The translations under genes were made by a program, and so were the position numbers. The notes under the pieces were generated by a model, which worked only from the letters and a program-made list of their open reading frames with translations, was not told the origin of the DNA and searched no databases. Below are positions 45,118-53,825 of a stretch of DNA of 64,000 nucleotides, one piece after another. How positions within the stretch are numbered: the first letter of the stretch is position 1; every line of letters begins with the position of its first letter. Source of the stretch: Streptomyces lydicus (GTDB lineage Bacteria; Actinomycetota; Actinomycetes; Streptomycetales; Streptomycetaceae); assembly GCF_001729485.1 (NCBI RefSeq), contig NZ_CP017157.1:8122001-8186000 (forward strand), written 5' to 3'.

Positions 45118-46455
45118 ATGACACAGGCTCCCGCGACCGCGCGGCGCACCGACCGCCGCCACGACCGCGAGATCATCGCCCTCGCCCTGCCCGCGTTCGG
45201 CGCACTGGTCGCGGAACCCCTCTTCGTCATGGTCGACAGTGCCGTCATCGGCCACCTCGGCACCGCCCAGCTCGCCGGTCTGGGCGTCGCCGCTGGCTTG
45301 CTCACCACCGCCGTCTCCGTCTTCGTCTTCCTCGCCTACGCCACCACCGCGGCGGTGGCCCGCCGGGTCGGTGCCGGCGACCTGCCCGCCGCGATCCGCC
45401 AGGGCATGGACGGCATCTGGCTCGCCCTGTTGCTCGGCGCCGCGGTCGTCGTCGCGGTGCTGCCCACCGCACCCTGGCTCGTCGAAGCCTTCGGCGCCTC
45501 CGCGACCGCCGCTCCGCACGCCACGACCTACCTGCGCATCAGCGCGCTCGGCATACCCGCGATGCTCGTCGTGCTGGCCGCCACCGGAGTGCTCCGCGGC
45601 CTCCAGGACACCCGGACCCCGCTCTACGTCGCCATCGGCGGCTTCTCCGCCAACGCGGCGCTCAACGTCGGCCTGGTCTACGGAGCCGGCCTCGGCATCG
45701 CCGGCTCCGCCTGGGGGACGGTTATCGCCCAGTGCGGGATGGCCGTGGTCTACCTCGCCGTGGTGATCCGCGGCGCCCGGCGACACGGCGCCTCGCTGCG
45801 CCCCGACGCCGCGGGCATCCGCGCCTGCGCCCAGGCCGGCGTGCCGCTGCTGGTCCGTACGCTGTCGCTGCGTGCCGTCCTGTTGATCGCCACCGCGATC
45901 GCCGCCCGGCTCGGCGACGCGGAGATCGCCGCCCATCAGATCGTGCTCACACTGTGGTCCCTGCTGGCCTTCGCCCTGGACGCGATCGCCATCGCCGGGC
46001 AGGCCATCATAGGCCGCTACCTCGGTGCCGGTGATGCCGACGGCGCCAGGGCCGCCTGTCGGCGCATGGTCCAGTGGGGCATCGCCTCGGGCGCGATCCT
46101 CGGCGTGCTGGTCGCGCTCGCCCGGCCGTTGTTCATCCCGCTCTTCACCTCCGACCCCGCCGTGCAGAACCCGCTGATGACCACGCTCCTGGTGGTGGCG
46201 CTGACCCAGCCGGTCTCCGGGATCGTCTTCATCCTCGACGGCGTCCTGATGGGCGCGGGGGACGGCCCCTATCTGGCCGGGGCCATGCTGGTGACGCTCG
46301 CCCTGTTCGCACCGGCCGCGCTGGCCGTGCCCGCTTTCGGCGGCGGACTGGTCGCGCTGTGGTGGGCCATGGCCCTGATGATGACCGTCCGCATGCTGAC
46401 GTTGTGGCTGCGCACGCGGTCCGGACGGTGGATTGTGACCGGAGCCTCCCGCTGA
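45118..46455 (+). CDS. MATE-family efflux transporter
   Basis: A 445-residue, 12-helix multidrug and toxic-compound extrusion transporter (two six-helix bundles) that uses a sodium or proton gradient. The N-terminal REIIALALPAFGALVAEPLFVMVDSAVIGHLG is a strong MATE signature, and GAGLGIAGSAWGTVIAQ recurs in the family. The substrate is unknown. The ATG at 45118 lacks a strong ribosome site. It is followed by the protease gene with a 41-bp gap. Confidence 0.92.
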   Translation: MTQAPATARRTDRRHDREIIALALPAFGALVAEPLFVMVDSAVIGHLGTAQLAGLGVAAGLLTTAVSVFVFLAYATTAAVARRVGAGDLPAAIRQGMDGIWLALLLGAAVVVAVLPTAPWLVEAFGASATAAPHATTYLRISALGIPAMLVVLAATGVLRGLQDTRTPLYVAIGGFSANAALNVGLVYGAGLGIAGSAWGTVIAQCGMAVVYLAVVIRGARRHGASLRPDAAGIRACAQAGVPLLVRTLSLRAVLLIATAIAARLGDAEIAAHQIVLTLWSLLAFALDAIAIAGQAIIGRYLGAGDADGARAACRRMVQWGIASGAILGVLVALARPLFIPLFTSDPAVQNPLMTTLLVVALTQPVSGIVFILDGVLMGAGDGPYLAGAMLVTLALFAPAALAVPAFGGGLVALWWAMALMMTVRMLTLWLRTRSGRWIVTGASR

Positions 46456-46496
46456 AGCATCTCCCGCAACACACAAGGGATGCTGATAATGACCGT

Positions 46497-47363
46497 GTGC
46501 GCTCGCTTGCCTGGAAGTCCGTGCTGCCCCTGACGGTCGTCGTCATCATGGCCGCTGCCGTGGTGGGCTATGCCGCGGAGGAGTCCAATACCGCCGGCAG
46601 CGTGCCCAGCCACAGAACGTTCGGCAAGTCCGGCGAGTCGGGCCAGGACCCCCAGGACCAGGATCCCGCCGCCACGGCCCCGGCCGACGACGGCAACGCG
46701 TACACCCCGCGCAGGACCGAGCAGAACGCCCGGGTCGGCGCGGTCTTCGAGAAGGACGACTCCGGCGACCACTTCTGCACCGCGAGCGTGGTGCAGAGCC
46801 CGGGCCGGAACATGCTGATCACGGCGGCGCACTGCGCCTACGACGCCGAGGCCGGTTCCACCGTGAACGACCTCGTCTTTGCCCCCGACTACCGCGACGG
46901 CGACGAGCCCACCGGCCTGTGGAAGGTCAAGAAGGTGATCGTCGACGACCGCTGGGCCAAGTCGCAGGACGAAGACCTCGACGTCGCCTTCCTGATCCTC
47001 GACAAGAAGGACGGCAAGCAGATCCAGGACGTCCTGGGGGGCAACACGCTGGGCATAGACCGTGGCTTCGACAACGAGGTCAAGATCACCGGTTATCCCA
47101 CCAGCCGCGACACCCCGATCTCCTGCCAGAACCGCACCACGAAGTACAGCGACACCCAGATGCGCATCCAGTGCACCGACTTCGAGGGCGGTACGAGCGG
47201 CAGCCCCTGGCTGGCCGACTACGACCCCAAGAGCCACACCGGCACGGTCATCGGTGTGCTGGGCGGCCACGAGGGCGGCGGCGACCAGGACGATGTCTCC
47301 TACGCGGCCTATTTCGACGACGACGTGGCCGTGCTGTACCGGCGCGCCCAGGACAAGGACTGA
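46497..47363 (+). CDS. Membrane-anchored trypsin-like serine protease
   Basis: A 288-residue protease with an N-terminal signal-anchor (VLPLTVVVIMAAAVVGYAA) and a Pro/Glu/Asp-rich linker, then a trypsin-like domain. The triad is His in LITAAHCAYDA (near 112), Asp in DEDLDVAFLIL (near 162) and Ser in EGGTSGSPW (near 235). Cys pairs fit disulfides, so the domain is outside the membrane. The GTG at 46497 is the only suitable start in frame; the best ribosome site (AAGGGA) is rather far. Its 3' end shares a strong hairpin with rplI. Confidence 0.85.
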   Translation: MRSLAWKSVLPLTVVVIMAAAVVGYAAEESNTAGSVPSHRTFGKSGESGQDPQDQDPAATAPADDGNAYTPRRTEQNARVGAVFEKDDSGDHFCTASVVQSPGRNMLITAAHCAYDAEAGSTVNDLVFAPDYRDGDEPTGLWKVKKVIVDDRWAKSQDEDLDVAFLILDKKDGKQIQDVLGGNTLGIDRGFDNEVKITGYPTSRDTPISCQNRTTKYSDTQMRIQCTDFEGGTSGSPWLADYDPKSHTGTVIGVLGGHEGGGDQDDVSYAAYFDDDVAVLYRRAQDKD

Positions 47364-47392
47364 GCCCGGGCCGGCCGCGGCCCCGGACACGG

Positions 47393-47431
47393 CGAAGGGC
47401 CGCACCCCGATGACGGGGGTGCGGCCCTTCG
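47393..47431. terminator. Bidirectional terminator between protease and rplI
   Basis: A perfect 16-bp stem (47393-47408 with 47416-47431) and 7-base loop between the convergent protease and the end of the rpsF operon. Strong candidate for both directions. Confidence 0.85.
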
Positions 47432-47445
47432 GCGTTGTCCTGCGA

Positions 47446-47892
47446 TCAGGCGGCGACGACCTCGACGCCCAGCTTCGCAACGACCTCGGCGTGCAGACGC
47501 ACGGAGACCTGGTGCGCGCCCAGGGTCTTGATCGGCGAGCCCAGCTCGACGCGACGCTTGTCGACGTCCGGACCACCGGCGGCCTTGATCGCCGAGGCGA
47601 CGTCGGCCGGGGTGACGGAGCCGAACAGACGACCCGCGTCGCCGGCACGGACGGCCAGCTTCACGTTGACGCCCTCGAGCTGGCCCTTGACCTCGTTGGC
47701 CTGCTCGATCGTGGCGATCTCGCGGATCTTGCGACCGCGACGGATCTGCTCGACGTCCTTCTCGCCACCCTTGGTCCAGCGGATCGCGAAACCACGCGGG
47801 ACCAGGTAGTTGCGGGCGTACCCGTCCTTGACGTCAACGACGTCGCCGGCGGTGCCGAGGCCGGAGACCTCGTGGGTGAGGATGATCTTCAT
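47446..47892 (-). CDS. rplI: 50S ribosomal protein L9
   Basis: A 148-residue ribosomal protein of the large subunit near the L1 stalk. [39 protein letters not shown] is the classic L9 N-terminal domain, followed by the long helix and C-terminal domain ending [20 protein letters not shown]. Length is normal for the family. It is last in the rpsF-ssb-rpsR-rplI operon, 19 bp after rpsR. Confidence 0.98.
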   Translation of the reverse strand: MKIILTHEVSGLGTAGDVVDVKDGYARNYLVPRGFAIRWTKGGEKDVEQIRRGRKIREIATIEQANEVKGQLEGVNVKLAVRAGDAGRLFGSVTPADVASAIKAAGGPDVDKRRVELGSPIKTLGAHQVSVRLHAEVVAKLGVEVVAA

Positions 47893-47910
47893 GATTCGGT
47901 CACCCTTCCC

Positions 47911-48147
47911 TTATCGCGCGGTGGACGTGTAGGGCAGCAGCGCCATCTCACGGCTGTTCTTCACGGCCGTGGCGACGTCACGCTGGTGCTGAGTGCAGTT
48001 GCCGGTGACTCGGCGGGCACGGATCTTGCCGCGGTCGGAAATGAACTTCCGCAGCAGGTTCGTGTCCTTGTAGTCGACGTAGGAGATCTTCTCCTTGCAG
48101 AACACGCAAACCTTCTTCTTAGGCTTGCGAGCAGGCGGCTTCGCCAT
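47911..48147 (-). CDS. rpsR: 30S ribosomal protein S18
   Basis: A 78-residue small-subunit protein that pairs with S6. The zinc-type cysteines are retained in [21 protein letters not shown] and the C-terminal [31 protein letters not shown] is the universal core. The four-cysteine (C+) form is one of two S18 types in Streptomyces, the other usually being a zinc-free paralogue elsewhere. It follows ssb in the operon. Confidence 0.98.
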   Translation of the reverse strand: MAKPPARKPKKKVCVFCKEKISYVDYKDTNLLRKFISDRGKIRARRVTGNCTQHQRDVATAVKNSREMALLPYTSTAR

Positions 48148-48221
48148 TGTCTCTCTCCAATGAGTTCAAGAAGTTTGTGCTGTCGCCCTCAGGCCGCACC
48201 GCCCGGCCGTTCCACGGCGCC

Positions 48222-48235
48222 GTTTCACGTGAAAC
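48222..48235. other. parS site 7 (exact), between ssb and rpsR
   Basis: Exact GTTTCACGTGAAAC inside the rpsF operon; symmetry continues with one G-U wobble to 48215-48242, so the RNA can fold a 14-bp hairpin inside a polycistronic message. Confidence 0.95.
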
Positions 48236-48262
48236 GGTGCCGCGCCGCGCCGGTGGTCGGAC

Positions 48263-48850
48263 CTAGAAGGGCGGCTCGTCCGAGTAGCCACCGCCGGAGC
48301 TACCGCCCCAGCCACCGCCGCCACCCTGCTGACCGCCGCCGGCAGGACCGCTGGTCGCCCACGGGTCGTCGGCGGGAGCGCCGCCACCCTGCTGACCGCC
48401 GCCGGGGCCGCCGCCCCAGCCGCCGCCACCCTGGCCACCGCCCTGCTGACCGCCGCCGAAGCCGCCGCCGCCCTGGCCACCGCGACCGCTGGTCTTGGTG
48501 ATCTTGGCCGTGGCGTTCTTCAGGCTCGCGCCCACTTCCTCGACGTCGAGCTCGTAGACCGTGCGCTTCACGCCCTCGCGGTCCTCGTAGGACCGCTGCT
48601 TGAGGCGACCCTGAACGACCACGCGGGTACCCCGCGTAAGGGACTCGGCGACGTTCTCAGCCGCCTGACGCCACACCGAGCAGGTCAGGAACAGGCTCTC
48701 GCCGTCCTTCCACTCATTGGTCTGACGGTCGAAGGTGCGGGGAGTGGACGCGACGCGGAACTTCGCGACCGCCGCACCGGACGGGGTGAAGCGCAGCTCG
48801 GGGTCGTCGACAAGATTGCCGACAACCGTGATGACGGTCTCGCCTGCCAT
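48263..48850 (-). CDS. ssb: Single-stranded DNA-binding protein SSB
   Basis: A 195-residue SSB. Residues 1-115 form the OB fold ([36 protein letters not shown], then [19 protein letters not shown]). The tail (120-190) is extremely Gly/Gln/Trp-rich with repeats of GGQQGGG, then the acidic tip YSDEPPF, matching the protein-interaction tail of SSB. It protects single strands at replication forks and recruits repair proteins. Genes rpsF and rpsR flank it as in most bacteria. Confidence 0.98.
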   Translation of the reverse strand: MAGETVITVVGNLVDDPELRFTPSGAAVAKFRVASTPRTFDRQTNEWKDGESLFLTCSVWRQAAENVAESLTRGTRVVVQGRLKQRSYEDREGVKRTVYELDVEEVGASLKNATAKITKTSGRGGQGGGGFGGGQQGGGQGGGGWGGGPGGGQQGGGAPADDPWATSGPAGGGQQGGGGGWGGSSGGGYSDEPPF

Positions 48851-48932
48851 TAGGGGAACCTCTCGGCGGGTGTGCTGCTGGCTGCTGGTGTTGCTGCTAC
48901 TCGGACCCGGTTACCGCTGGACGCTGACGCGC

Positions 48933-49223
48933 TCAGTGGGTCTCGGGACGGAGAACCTTGGTCCGGAGGACCGACTCGTTCAGGTTCATCTGACGGTCGA
49001 GCTCCTTGACGACCGCAGGCTCGGCCTGCAGGTCGATGACCGAGTAGATGCCCTCGGGCTTCTTCTTGATCTCGTACGAGAGACGACGACGGCCCCAGGT
49101 GTCGACCTTCTCGACCTTTCCGTTGCCCTCACGGACGACGGAGAGGAAGTTCTCGATCAGCGGGGAGACAGCGCGCTCCTCGAGATCGGGGTCGAGGATG
49201 ACCATCACCTCGTAGTGACGCAT
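48933..49223 (-). CDS. rpsF: 30S ribosomal protein S6
   Basis: A 96-residue protein of the small subunit. [30 protein letters not shown] and [30 protein letters not shown] are standard S6. The ATG at 49223 with AGGAGG upstream is chosen; a longer in-frame reading lacks family similarity. It heads rpsF-ssb-rpsR-rplI. Its leader contains two perfect hairpins that may host S6:S18 feedback control. Confidence 0.97.
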
Positions 49224-49251
49224 GTAGAACCCACCTCCTTTGGACTCAGCG

Positions 49252-49317
49252 GCCACGGTCGTTCCGTGGCAGGAGGGTCGTATGCGTTGCGCGCCGGGCC
49301 CGTCCGGCTGGCCGGAC
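49252..49317 (-). promoter_or_regulatory. rpsF leader hairpins (candidate S6:S18 regulatory element)
   Basis: Two perfect hairpins in the untranslated leader: GCCACGG/CCGTGGC around 5 bases (49252-49270) about 30 bp upstream of the start codon, and GTCCGGC/GCCGGAC around 2 bases (49302-49317). Known S6:S18-binding leaders use a small stem-loop with a CCG; I cannot confirm this one. Confidence 0.4.
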
Positions 49318-49452
49318 AGACAAGGGGCGCAGACCGTACAGAGTACCTGCCTGAAGCCTTCCGGTTGAAATCCGACCGGTGCACCCCTCAATCTGGAACA
49401 CAACGGGTGTGAGCGGCGTTACAGTGCGCCGCCCTGTCATCGGAGGTGCCGC

Positions 49453-49770
49453 ATGGCACAGGCAGCTAGGACCCAGCGCTCTCTGCTCTCGCTTCTCAAC
49501 AGCGACGGCAAGGACCATCCCGTCGAGAACACCTTCGCCCTCGTGACTGTGGTGCTCGGCGCGATCGCCGTCTTCACCACGCTCTCTCCCAGCCTGCACC
49601 TGGTCAGCTCCTGGGTCGGCCTGATCGGTATCGGCACCGGCCTGTGGGGACAGTTCATCTCGTCGACGACAGGCGAGCGATTCCTGTTGATCATCGGCCT
49701 CGGCGCGTCCGCCCTGGGCTTCTACCTCGGCCTGGCCCACGGCGGCCTCTTCGGCGGCGTCATCGGCTGA
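49453..49770 (+). CDS. Small three-TM membrane protein, hypothetical
   Basis: A 105-residue protein with three hydrophobic helices (TFALVTVVLGAIAVFTTL, LVSSWVGLIGIGTGLWGQF and FLLIIGLGASALGFYLGLAHG) and a short basic N-terminus (MAQAARTQRSLLSLLNSDGKD). The ATG at 49453 has GGAGG upstream. I know of conserved Streptomyces homologues at this place but not of a function. It lies upstream of femX on the same strand. Confidence 0.75.
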   Translation: MAQAARTQRSLLSLLNSDGKDHPVENTFALVTVVLGAIAVFTTLSPSLHLVSSWVGLIGIGTGLWGQFISSTTGERFLLIIGLGASALGFYLGLAHGGLFGGVIG

Positions 49771-49904
49771 GGCGTCCGCCACACGATGCGGCATACGGGG
49801 CCCAGCCCGTATGGCCCAGACGGGGCGCTCCCCGGTCACAGTAGGCTTCGGCGCGAGAGCCGGAGCCCCGACCAAGGGGACACACCTGCCGAGGAGCGCC
49901 CCGC

Positions 49905-51023
49905 ATGAGCCTGACCCTGAGGACCATCAGTCGAGAGCAGCATCTGGCATACATCCAGAGCCTGCCCGCGGCGAGCCACATGCAGGTTCCGGCCTGGGCG
50001 GACGTCAAGGCCGAATGGCGTGCGGAAAGCCTGGGCTGGTTCGACCCGAGCGGCCAGATGGTCGGCGCCGGCCTGGTCCTCTACCGCCAGCTGCCCAAGA
50101 TCAAGCGGTACCTCGCGTACCTGCCCGAGGGCCCGGTCATCAACTGGTACGCGCCGAACCTGGAGGACTGGCTGCAGCCGATGCTCAGCCACCTCAAGCA
50201 GCAGGGTGCGTTCTCCGTGAAGATGGGCCCGCCGGTCGTCATCCGGCGCTGGGACTCCGCGGCGATCAAGTCCGGCATCCAGAGCCCGGACGTGAAGCGG
50301 CTGCGGGACGTCGAGGCGACGCACATCGAGCCGCGCGCCTTCGAGGTGGCCGACCGGCTGCGCCGCATGGGCTGGCAGCAGGGCGAGGACGGCGGCGCCG
50401 GCTTCGGCGACGTGCAGCCCCGCTACGTCTTCCAGGTGCCGCTGGCCGACCGCTCGCTGGAAGAGGTCCACAAGGGCTTCAACCAGCTGTGGCGCCGCAA
50501 CATCAAGAAGGCCGAGAAGGCCGGCGTCGAGGTCGTCCAGGGCGGCTACGAGGACCTCGCGGAGTGGCAGCGGCTCTACGAGATCACCGCGGAGCGGGAC
50601 CGGTTCCGTCCGCGGCCGCTCGGCTACTTCCAGCGCATGTGGACGGCCCTCAATTCCGAGGACCCCAACCGCATGCGGCTCTACTTCGCCCGCCACGACG
50701 GCGTGAACCTCTCGGCGGCGACGATGCTCGTCGTCGGCGGCCACGTCTGGTACTCCTACGGCGCCTCGGACAACATCGGCCGTGAGGTCCGTCCCTCGAA
50801 CGCGATGCAGTGGCGGATGCTGCAGGACGCCTACGCGCTCGGTGCCTCGGTCTACGACCTCCGTGGCATCAGTGACTCGCTGGACGAGAACGACCACCTC
50901 TTCGGCCTGATCCAGTTCAAGGTGGGCACGGGCGGGCAGGCAGCTGAGTACCTCGGGGAGTGGGATTTCCCGCTCAACAAGCTGCTGCACAAGGCGCTCG
51001 ACATCTACATGTCGCGTCGCTGA
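49905..51023 (+). CDS. femX: FemX-type peptidoglycan branch aminoacyltransferase
   Basis: A 372-residue FemABX-family enzyme with two GNAT-like folds. It attaches the first glycine from Gly-tRNA to the LL-diaminopimelic residue of lipid II in Streptomyces peptidoglycan. Markers are PAWADVKAEWRAESLGWF, KIKRYLAYLPEGPVINWYAP and the terminal GTGGQAAEYLGEWDFPLNKLLHKALDIY. Gene order with the downstream alanine-racemase-like gene matches the known femX locus. Start ATG 49905 with GAGGA upstream. Confidence 0.92.
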   Translation: MSLTLRTISREQHLAYIQSLPAASHMQVPAWADVKAEWRAESLGWFDPSGQMVGAGLVLYRQLPKIKRYLAYLPEGPVINWYAPNLEDWLQPMLSHLKQQGAFSVKMGPPVVIRRWDSAAIKSGIQSPDVKRLRDVEATHIEPRAFEVADRLRRMGWQQGEDGGAGFGDVQPRYVFQVPLADRSLEEVHKGFNQLWRRNIKKAEKAGVEVVQGGYEDLAEWQRLYEITAERDRFRPRPLGYFQRMWTALNSEDPNRMRLYFARHDGVNLSAATMLVVGGHVWYSYGASDNIGREVRPSNAMQWRMLQDAYALGASVYDLRGISDSLDENDHLFGLIQFKVGTGGQAAEYLGEWDFPLNKLLHKALDIYMSRR

Positions 51024-51088
51024 CCACTCCACCGCACCGTCCGTACTCCTGACACACCCCAGCCACGAGAAAGGTTCCGGGCCCGGCC

Positions 51089-52120
51089 ATGGCGCTCACC
51101 CTCTACGTCGACACCGCGCGCTGGCGGGCGCATCAGCAGAGCGTTCTCCAGCAGTTCCCCGGGCTGGTCCCGGTCTGCAAAGGCAACGGTTACGGCTTCG
51201 GCCACGAGCGCCTCGCCGAAGAGGCCACCCGCCTGGGTGCCGACATCCTCGCGGTCGGCACGACCTACGAGGCGGCCCGCATCAAGGACTTCTTCAGCGG
51301 TGACCTGCTCGTCCTGACGCCGTTCCGGCACGGCGAGGAGCCGGTGCCACTGCCGGACCGGGCGATCCGTTCGGTCTCCTCGGTCGAGGGCGTGGGCGGC
51401 CTGGTCGGCGCCCGGGTCGTCATCGAGGTCATGAGCAGCATGAAGCGCCACGGCGTGAAGCCGGAGGACCTGCCGAAGCTGGCCGCCGCCATCGAGGACG
51501 TACGGCTCGAAGGCTTCGCGATGCATCTGCCGCTCGACCGCGCCGACGGCTCCGACGCCGTCGACGAGGTCATCGGCTGGATGGACCAGCTGCGCAACGC
51601 CCGTCTCCCGCTGCACACCATGTTCGTCAGCCACCTCAAGGCCAACGAACTGGCCCGTCTGCAGCAGCAGTTCCCGCAGACCCGCTTCCGCGCACGGATC
51701 GGTACCCGGCTGTGGCTCGGCGACCACGAGGCCACCGAGTACCGCGGCTCGGTGCTCGACGTGACCCGGGTCGCCAAGGGCGAGCGCTTCGGCTACCGGC
51801 AGCAGAAGGCGGCCTCCGACGGCTACCTCGTGGTGGTGGCCGGCGGTACCTCGCACGGCGTCGGCCTGGAGTCGCCCAAGGCACTGCACGGAGTGATGCC
51901 GCGCGCCAAGGGCGTGGCCCGGGCCGGTCTGGCGACCGTCAACCGCAACCTCGCGCCATACGTCTGGGCCGGGAAGCAGCGCTGGTTCGCCGAGCCCCCG
52001 CACATGCAGGTGTCGATCCTGTTCGTGCCGGGGGACGCGCCGCAGCCGCAGGTCGGCGAGGAGCTGGTGGCCCATCTGCGGCACACCACGACCCAGTTCG
52101 ACCGCCTCGTGGACCGCTGA
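51089..52120 (+). CDS. Alanine-racemase-like PLP protein
   Basis: A 343-residue TIM-barrel PLP protein related to alanine racemase. The PLP lysine is in VPVCKGNGYGFGHERLAEE near residue 31. It contains MHLPLDRADGSDAVDEVI and RARIGTRLWLGDHEATEYR, the latter in the phosphate-binding barrel. It lies 65 bp after femX and is likely co-transcribed. It may supply or modify an amino acid for the wall, but whether it is a true racemase, epimerase or binding protein is not known. The C-terminal domain of full-length alanine racemase is only partly recognisable. Confidence 0.8.
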   Translation: MALTLYVDTARWRAHQQSVLQQFPGLVPVCKGNGYGFGHERLAEEATRLGADILAVGTTYEAARIKDFFSGDLLVLTPFRHGEEPVPLPDRAIRSVSSVEGVGGLVGARVVIEVMSSMKRHGVKPEDLPKLAAAIEDVRLEGFAMHLPLDRADGSDAVDEVIGWMDQLRNARLPLHTMFVSHLKANELARLQQQFPQTRFRARIGTRLWLGDHEATEYRGSVLDVTRVAKGERFGYRQQKAASDGYLVVVAGGTSHGVGLESPKALHGVMPRAKGVARAGLATVNRNLAPYVWAGKQRWFAEPPHMQVSILFVPGDAPQPQVGEELVAHLRHTTTQFDRLVDR

Positions 52121-52149
52121 GCCGCCGCTACCGAGCTCCGCACAGCACA

Positions 52150-52190
52150 CGGGCCCGGTGCCGCAGATCTCCTCTGCGGCACCGGGCCCG
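52150..52190. terminator. Bidirectional terminator between racemase-like and GT87 genes
   Basis: A perfect 18-bp stem (52150-52167 with 52173-52190) and 5-base loop between two convergent genes. It is among the strongest hairpins in the window. Confidence 0.88.
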
Positions 52191-52213
52191 CTGTGTATGC
52201 CGTGACTGCCGGC

Positions 52214-53695
52214 TCACTCCCGTACGGCGCCCCAGCGCACCGGCGGCACCTTCTCGAAGTGCACCGCGTGCCGGGGCGGGTGGTAAGCCCGTCCGAGCAC
52301 GAAGACATCGGGGCTGCGGTCCAGGACCCCGCCCGAGGGGTCGTCGTCGCCGTCCCTGCGGACCACGTCGCGCTCGGGCATCAGGATGTCGCGCACGACC
52401 ACTGCGCACAGGTACAGCGTGCCCAAGAGGTGCAGCGCGATGGCGAATTGATAGCCCTCCGTCGGCAGTCCCTGGTGCTTGTCCCCGTTGCCGGTGTAGG
52501 CGAGGTACATCCAGATGCCGAGGAAGTACATGACCTCGCAGGTCTGCCAGACCAGGAAGTCCCGCCAGCGCGGCCGGGCCAGCGCGGCCAGCGGGGTGAG
52601 CCACAGGACGTACTGCGGCGAGTAGACCTTGTTGGTGAGGATGAACAGCGCCACGACGAGGAAGGCGAGCTGGGCGAACCGCGGCCGGCGCGGGGAGTAG
52701 AGGGTGAGCAGCCCGATCGCGCCGCAGCCGAGGATCATCAGCAGCGTGGCGTAGGTGTTGGCGTTCTCCAGGGGATTCCCGGTGCGCTGCGAGATCAGCA
52801 GCCAGACCGACCCGAAGTCGATGGGCCGTTCCTGGCTGAAGGTGTAGAACTTCGCCCAGCCCTCCCGGATGTGGAACCCCGTCGCATCATGCGTGATCAT
52901 CACCGGCAGGTTCACCACCAGCCAGGACACCACGGCTCCGGCCACCACCTTCCCGTACGCCCGCCAGGCGCCGGCGCGCCAGCACAACACCAGCAGCGGG
53001 CCGAGCAACAGCACCGGGTACAGCTTCGCCGCGGTCGCCAGCCCGATCAGGACACCGGCCGCCAGCGGCCGGCTGCGGGACCACATGAGCATCCCGGCGG
53101 CGGTCAGGGCGACCGCCAGCAGGTCCCAGTTGATGGTGGCGGTGAGGGCGGCGGCAGGCGCCAGAGCGACGAGGAGGCCGTCCCAGGGGCGCCGCCGGTG
53201 GGTCCGGGCGACGCACACCGCGATGACGGCCGCGCAGATCATCAGCATGCCGGCGTTGACCAGCCAATAGACCTGTTCACGGGACTGGAGGTCGCCGCCG
53301 TGCGGCGTCACCCAGGAGGCCACCTCCATGAAGACGCCGGTCAGGACGGGGTATTCGAGGTACTCCATGTCCCCGGGCAGCCGGTCGAAGTACGGGATCA
53401 GCCCGTCGGCGAAGCCCCGGCCCGCGTACAGGTGCGGGATGTCGGAGTAGCAGGCGTGGGTGTACTGGCTCGTCGCGCCGAAGAACCAGCCACCGTTGTA
53501 GCAGGGCAGTTTCTGCACCATGCCGAGCGCGAACATCCCGATGGCGACGAGAGCGATGATCCGCACCGGCGTCAGCCAGTGCGTGCCGAGCAGGGCGCGC
53601 CGGCCGATCGGCCCACCGACGAGCTCACTGCCGGCCGCTGCCACCTCGTCCCGCTTCGTCGGCCGTACCGGCTCGTCCTGTCGCGCGCTCGTCAT
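52214..53695 (-). CDS. GT87/DUF2029-type membrane glycosyltransferase
   Basis: A 493-residue polytopic protein with about ten to twelve helices, from HWLTPVRIIALVAIGMFALG to GYQFAIALHLLGTLYLCAVVV. The first outer loop contains an aspartate/arginine cluster (CYSDIPHLYAGRGFADGLIPYFD) and the family block EYPVLTGVFMEV. Such GT-C enzymes use polyprenyl-phosphate sugars. The position among peptidoglycan genes suggests a cell-envelope role. The ATG at 53695 starts MTSARQDEPVRPTKRD. The C-terminal ~60 residues are hydrophilic. Confidence 0.83.
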   Translation of the reverse strand: MTSARQDEPVRPTKRDEVAAAGSELVGGPIGRRALLGTHWLTPVRIIALVAIGMFALGMVQKLPCYNGGWFFGATSQYTHACYSDIPHLYAGRGFADGLIPYFDRLPGDMEYLEYPVLTGVFMEVASWVTPHGGDLQSREQVYWLVNAGMLMICAAVIAVCVARTHRRRPWDGLLVALAPAAALTATINWDLLAVALTAAGMLMWSRSRPLAAGVLIGLATAAKLYPVLLLGPLLVLCWRAGAWRAYGKVVAGAVVSWLVVNLPVMITHDATGFHIREGWAKFYTFSQERPIDFGSVWLLISQRTGNPLENANTYATLLMILGCGAIGLLTLYSPRRPRFAQLAFLVVALFILTNKVYSPQYVLWLTPLAALARPRWRDFLVWQTCEVMYFLGIWMYLAYTGNGDKHQGLPTEGYQFAIALHLLGTLYLCAVVVRDILMPERDVVRRDGDDDPSGGVLDRSPDVFVLGRAYHPPRHAVHFEKVPPVRWGAVRE

Positions 53696-53732
53696 GGCCC
53701 CATCCTGCCGTACGGCCCCGCGCAGAACGTGG

Positions 53733-53769
53733 CGAAGCCCCCGTCCGGTCAAGCGGGACGGGGGCTTCG
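53733..53769 (-). terminator. Terminator hairpin of penicillin-binding-protein gene
   Basis: Perfect 14-bp arms (CGAAGCCCCCGTCC at 53733-53746 and complement at 53756-53769) with a 9-base loop, 57 bp past the PBP stop codon and upstream of the GT87 gene on the same strand. Two parS sites separate it from the stop. Confidence 0.75.
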
Positions 53770-53778
53770 TGGCGCCGT

Positions 53779-53792
53779 GTTTCACGTGAAAC
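53779..53792. other. parS site 8 (exact)
   Basis: Exact GTTTCACGTGAAAC, 22 bp (centre to centre, about two turns) from site 9. Confidence 0.95.
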
Positions 53793-53800
53793 GCGTCAAC

Positions 53801-53814
53801 GTTTCACGTGAAAC
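53801..53814. other. parS site 9 (exact)
   Basis: Exact GTTTCACGTGAAAC, 12 bp downstream of the PBP stop codon. With site 8 this is a closely spaced pair. Confidence 0.95.
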
Positions 53815-53825
53815 GGTCGACGGTC

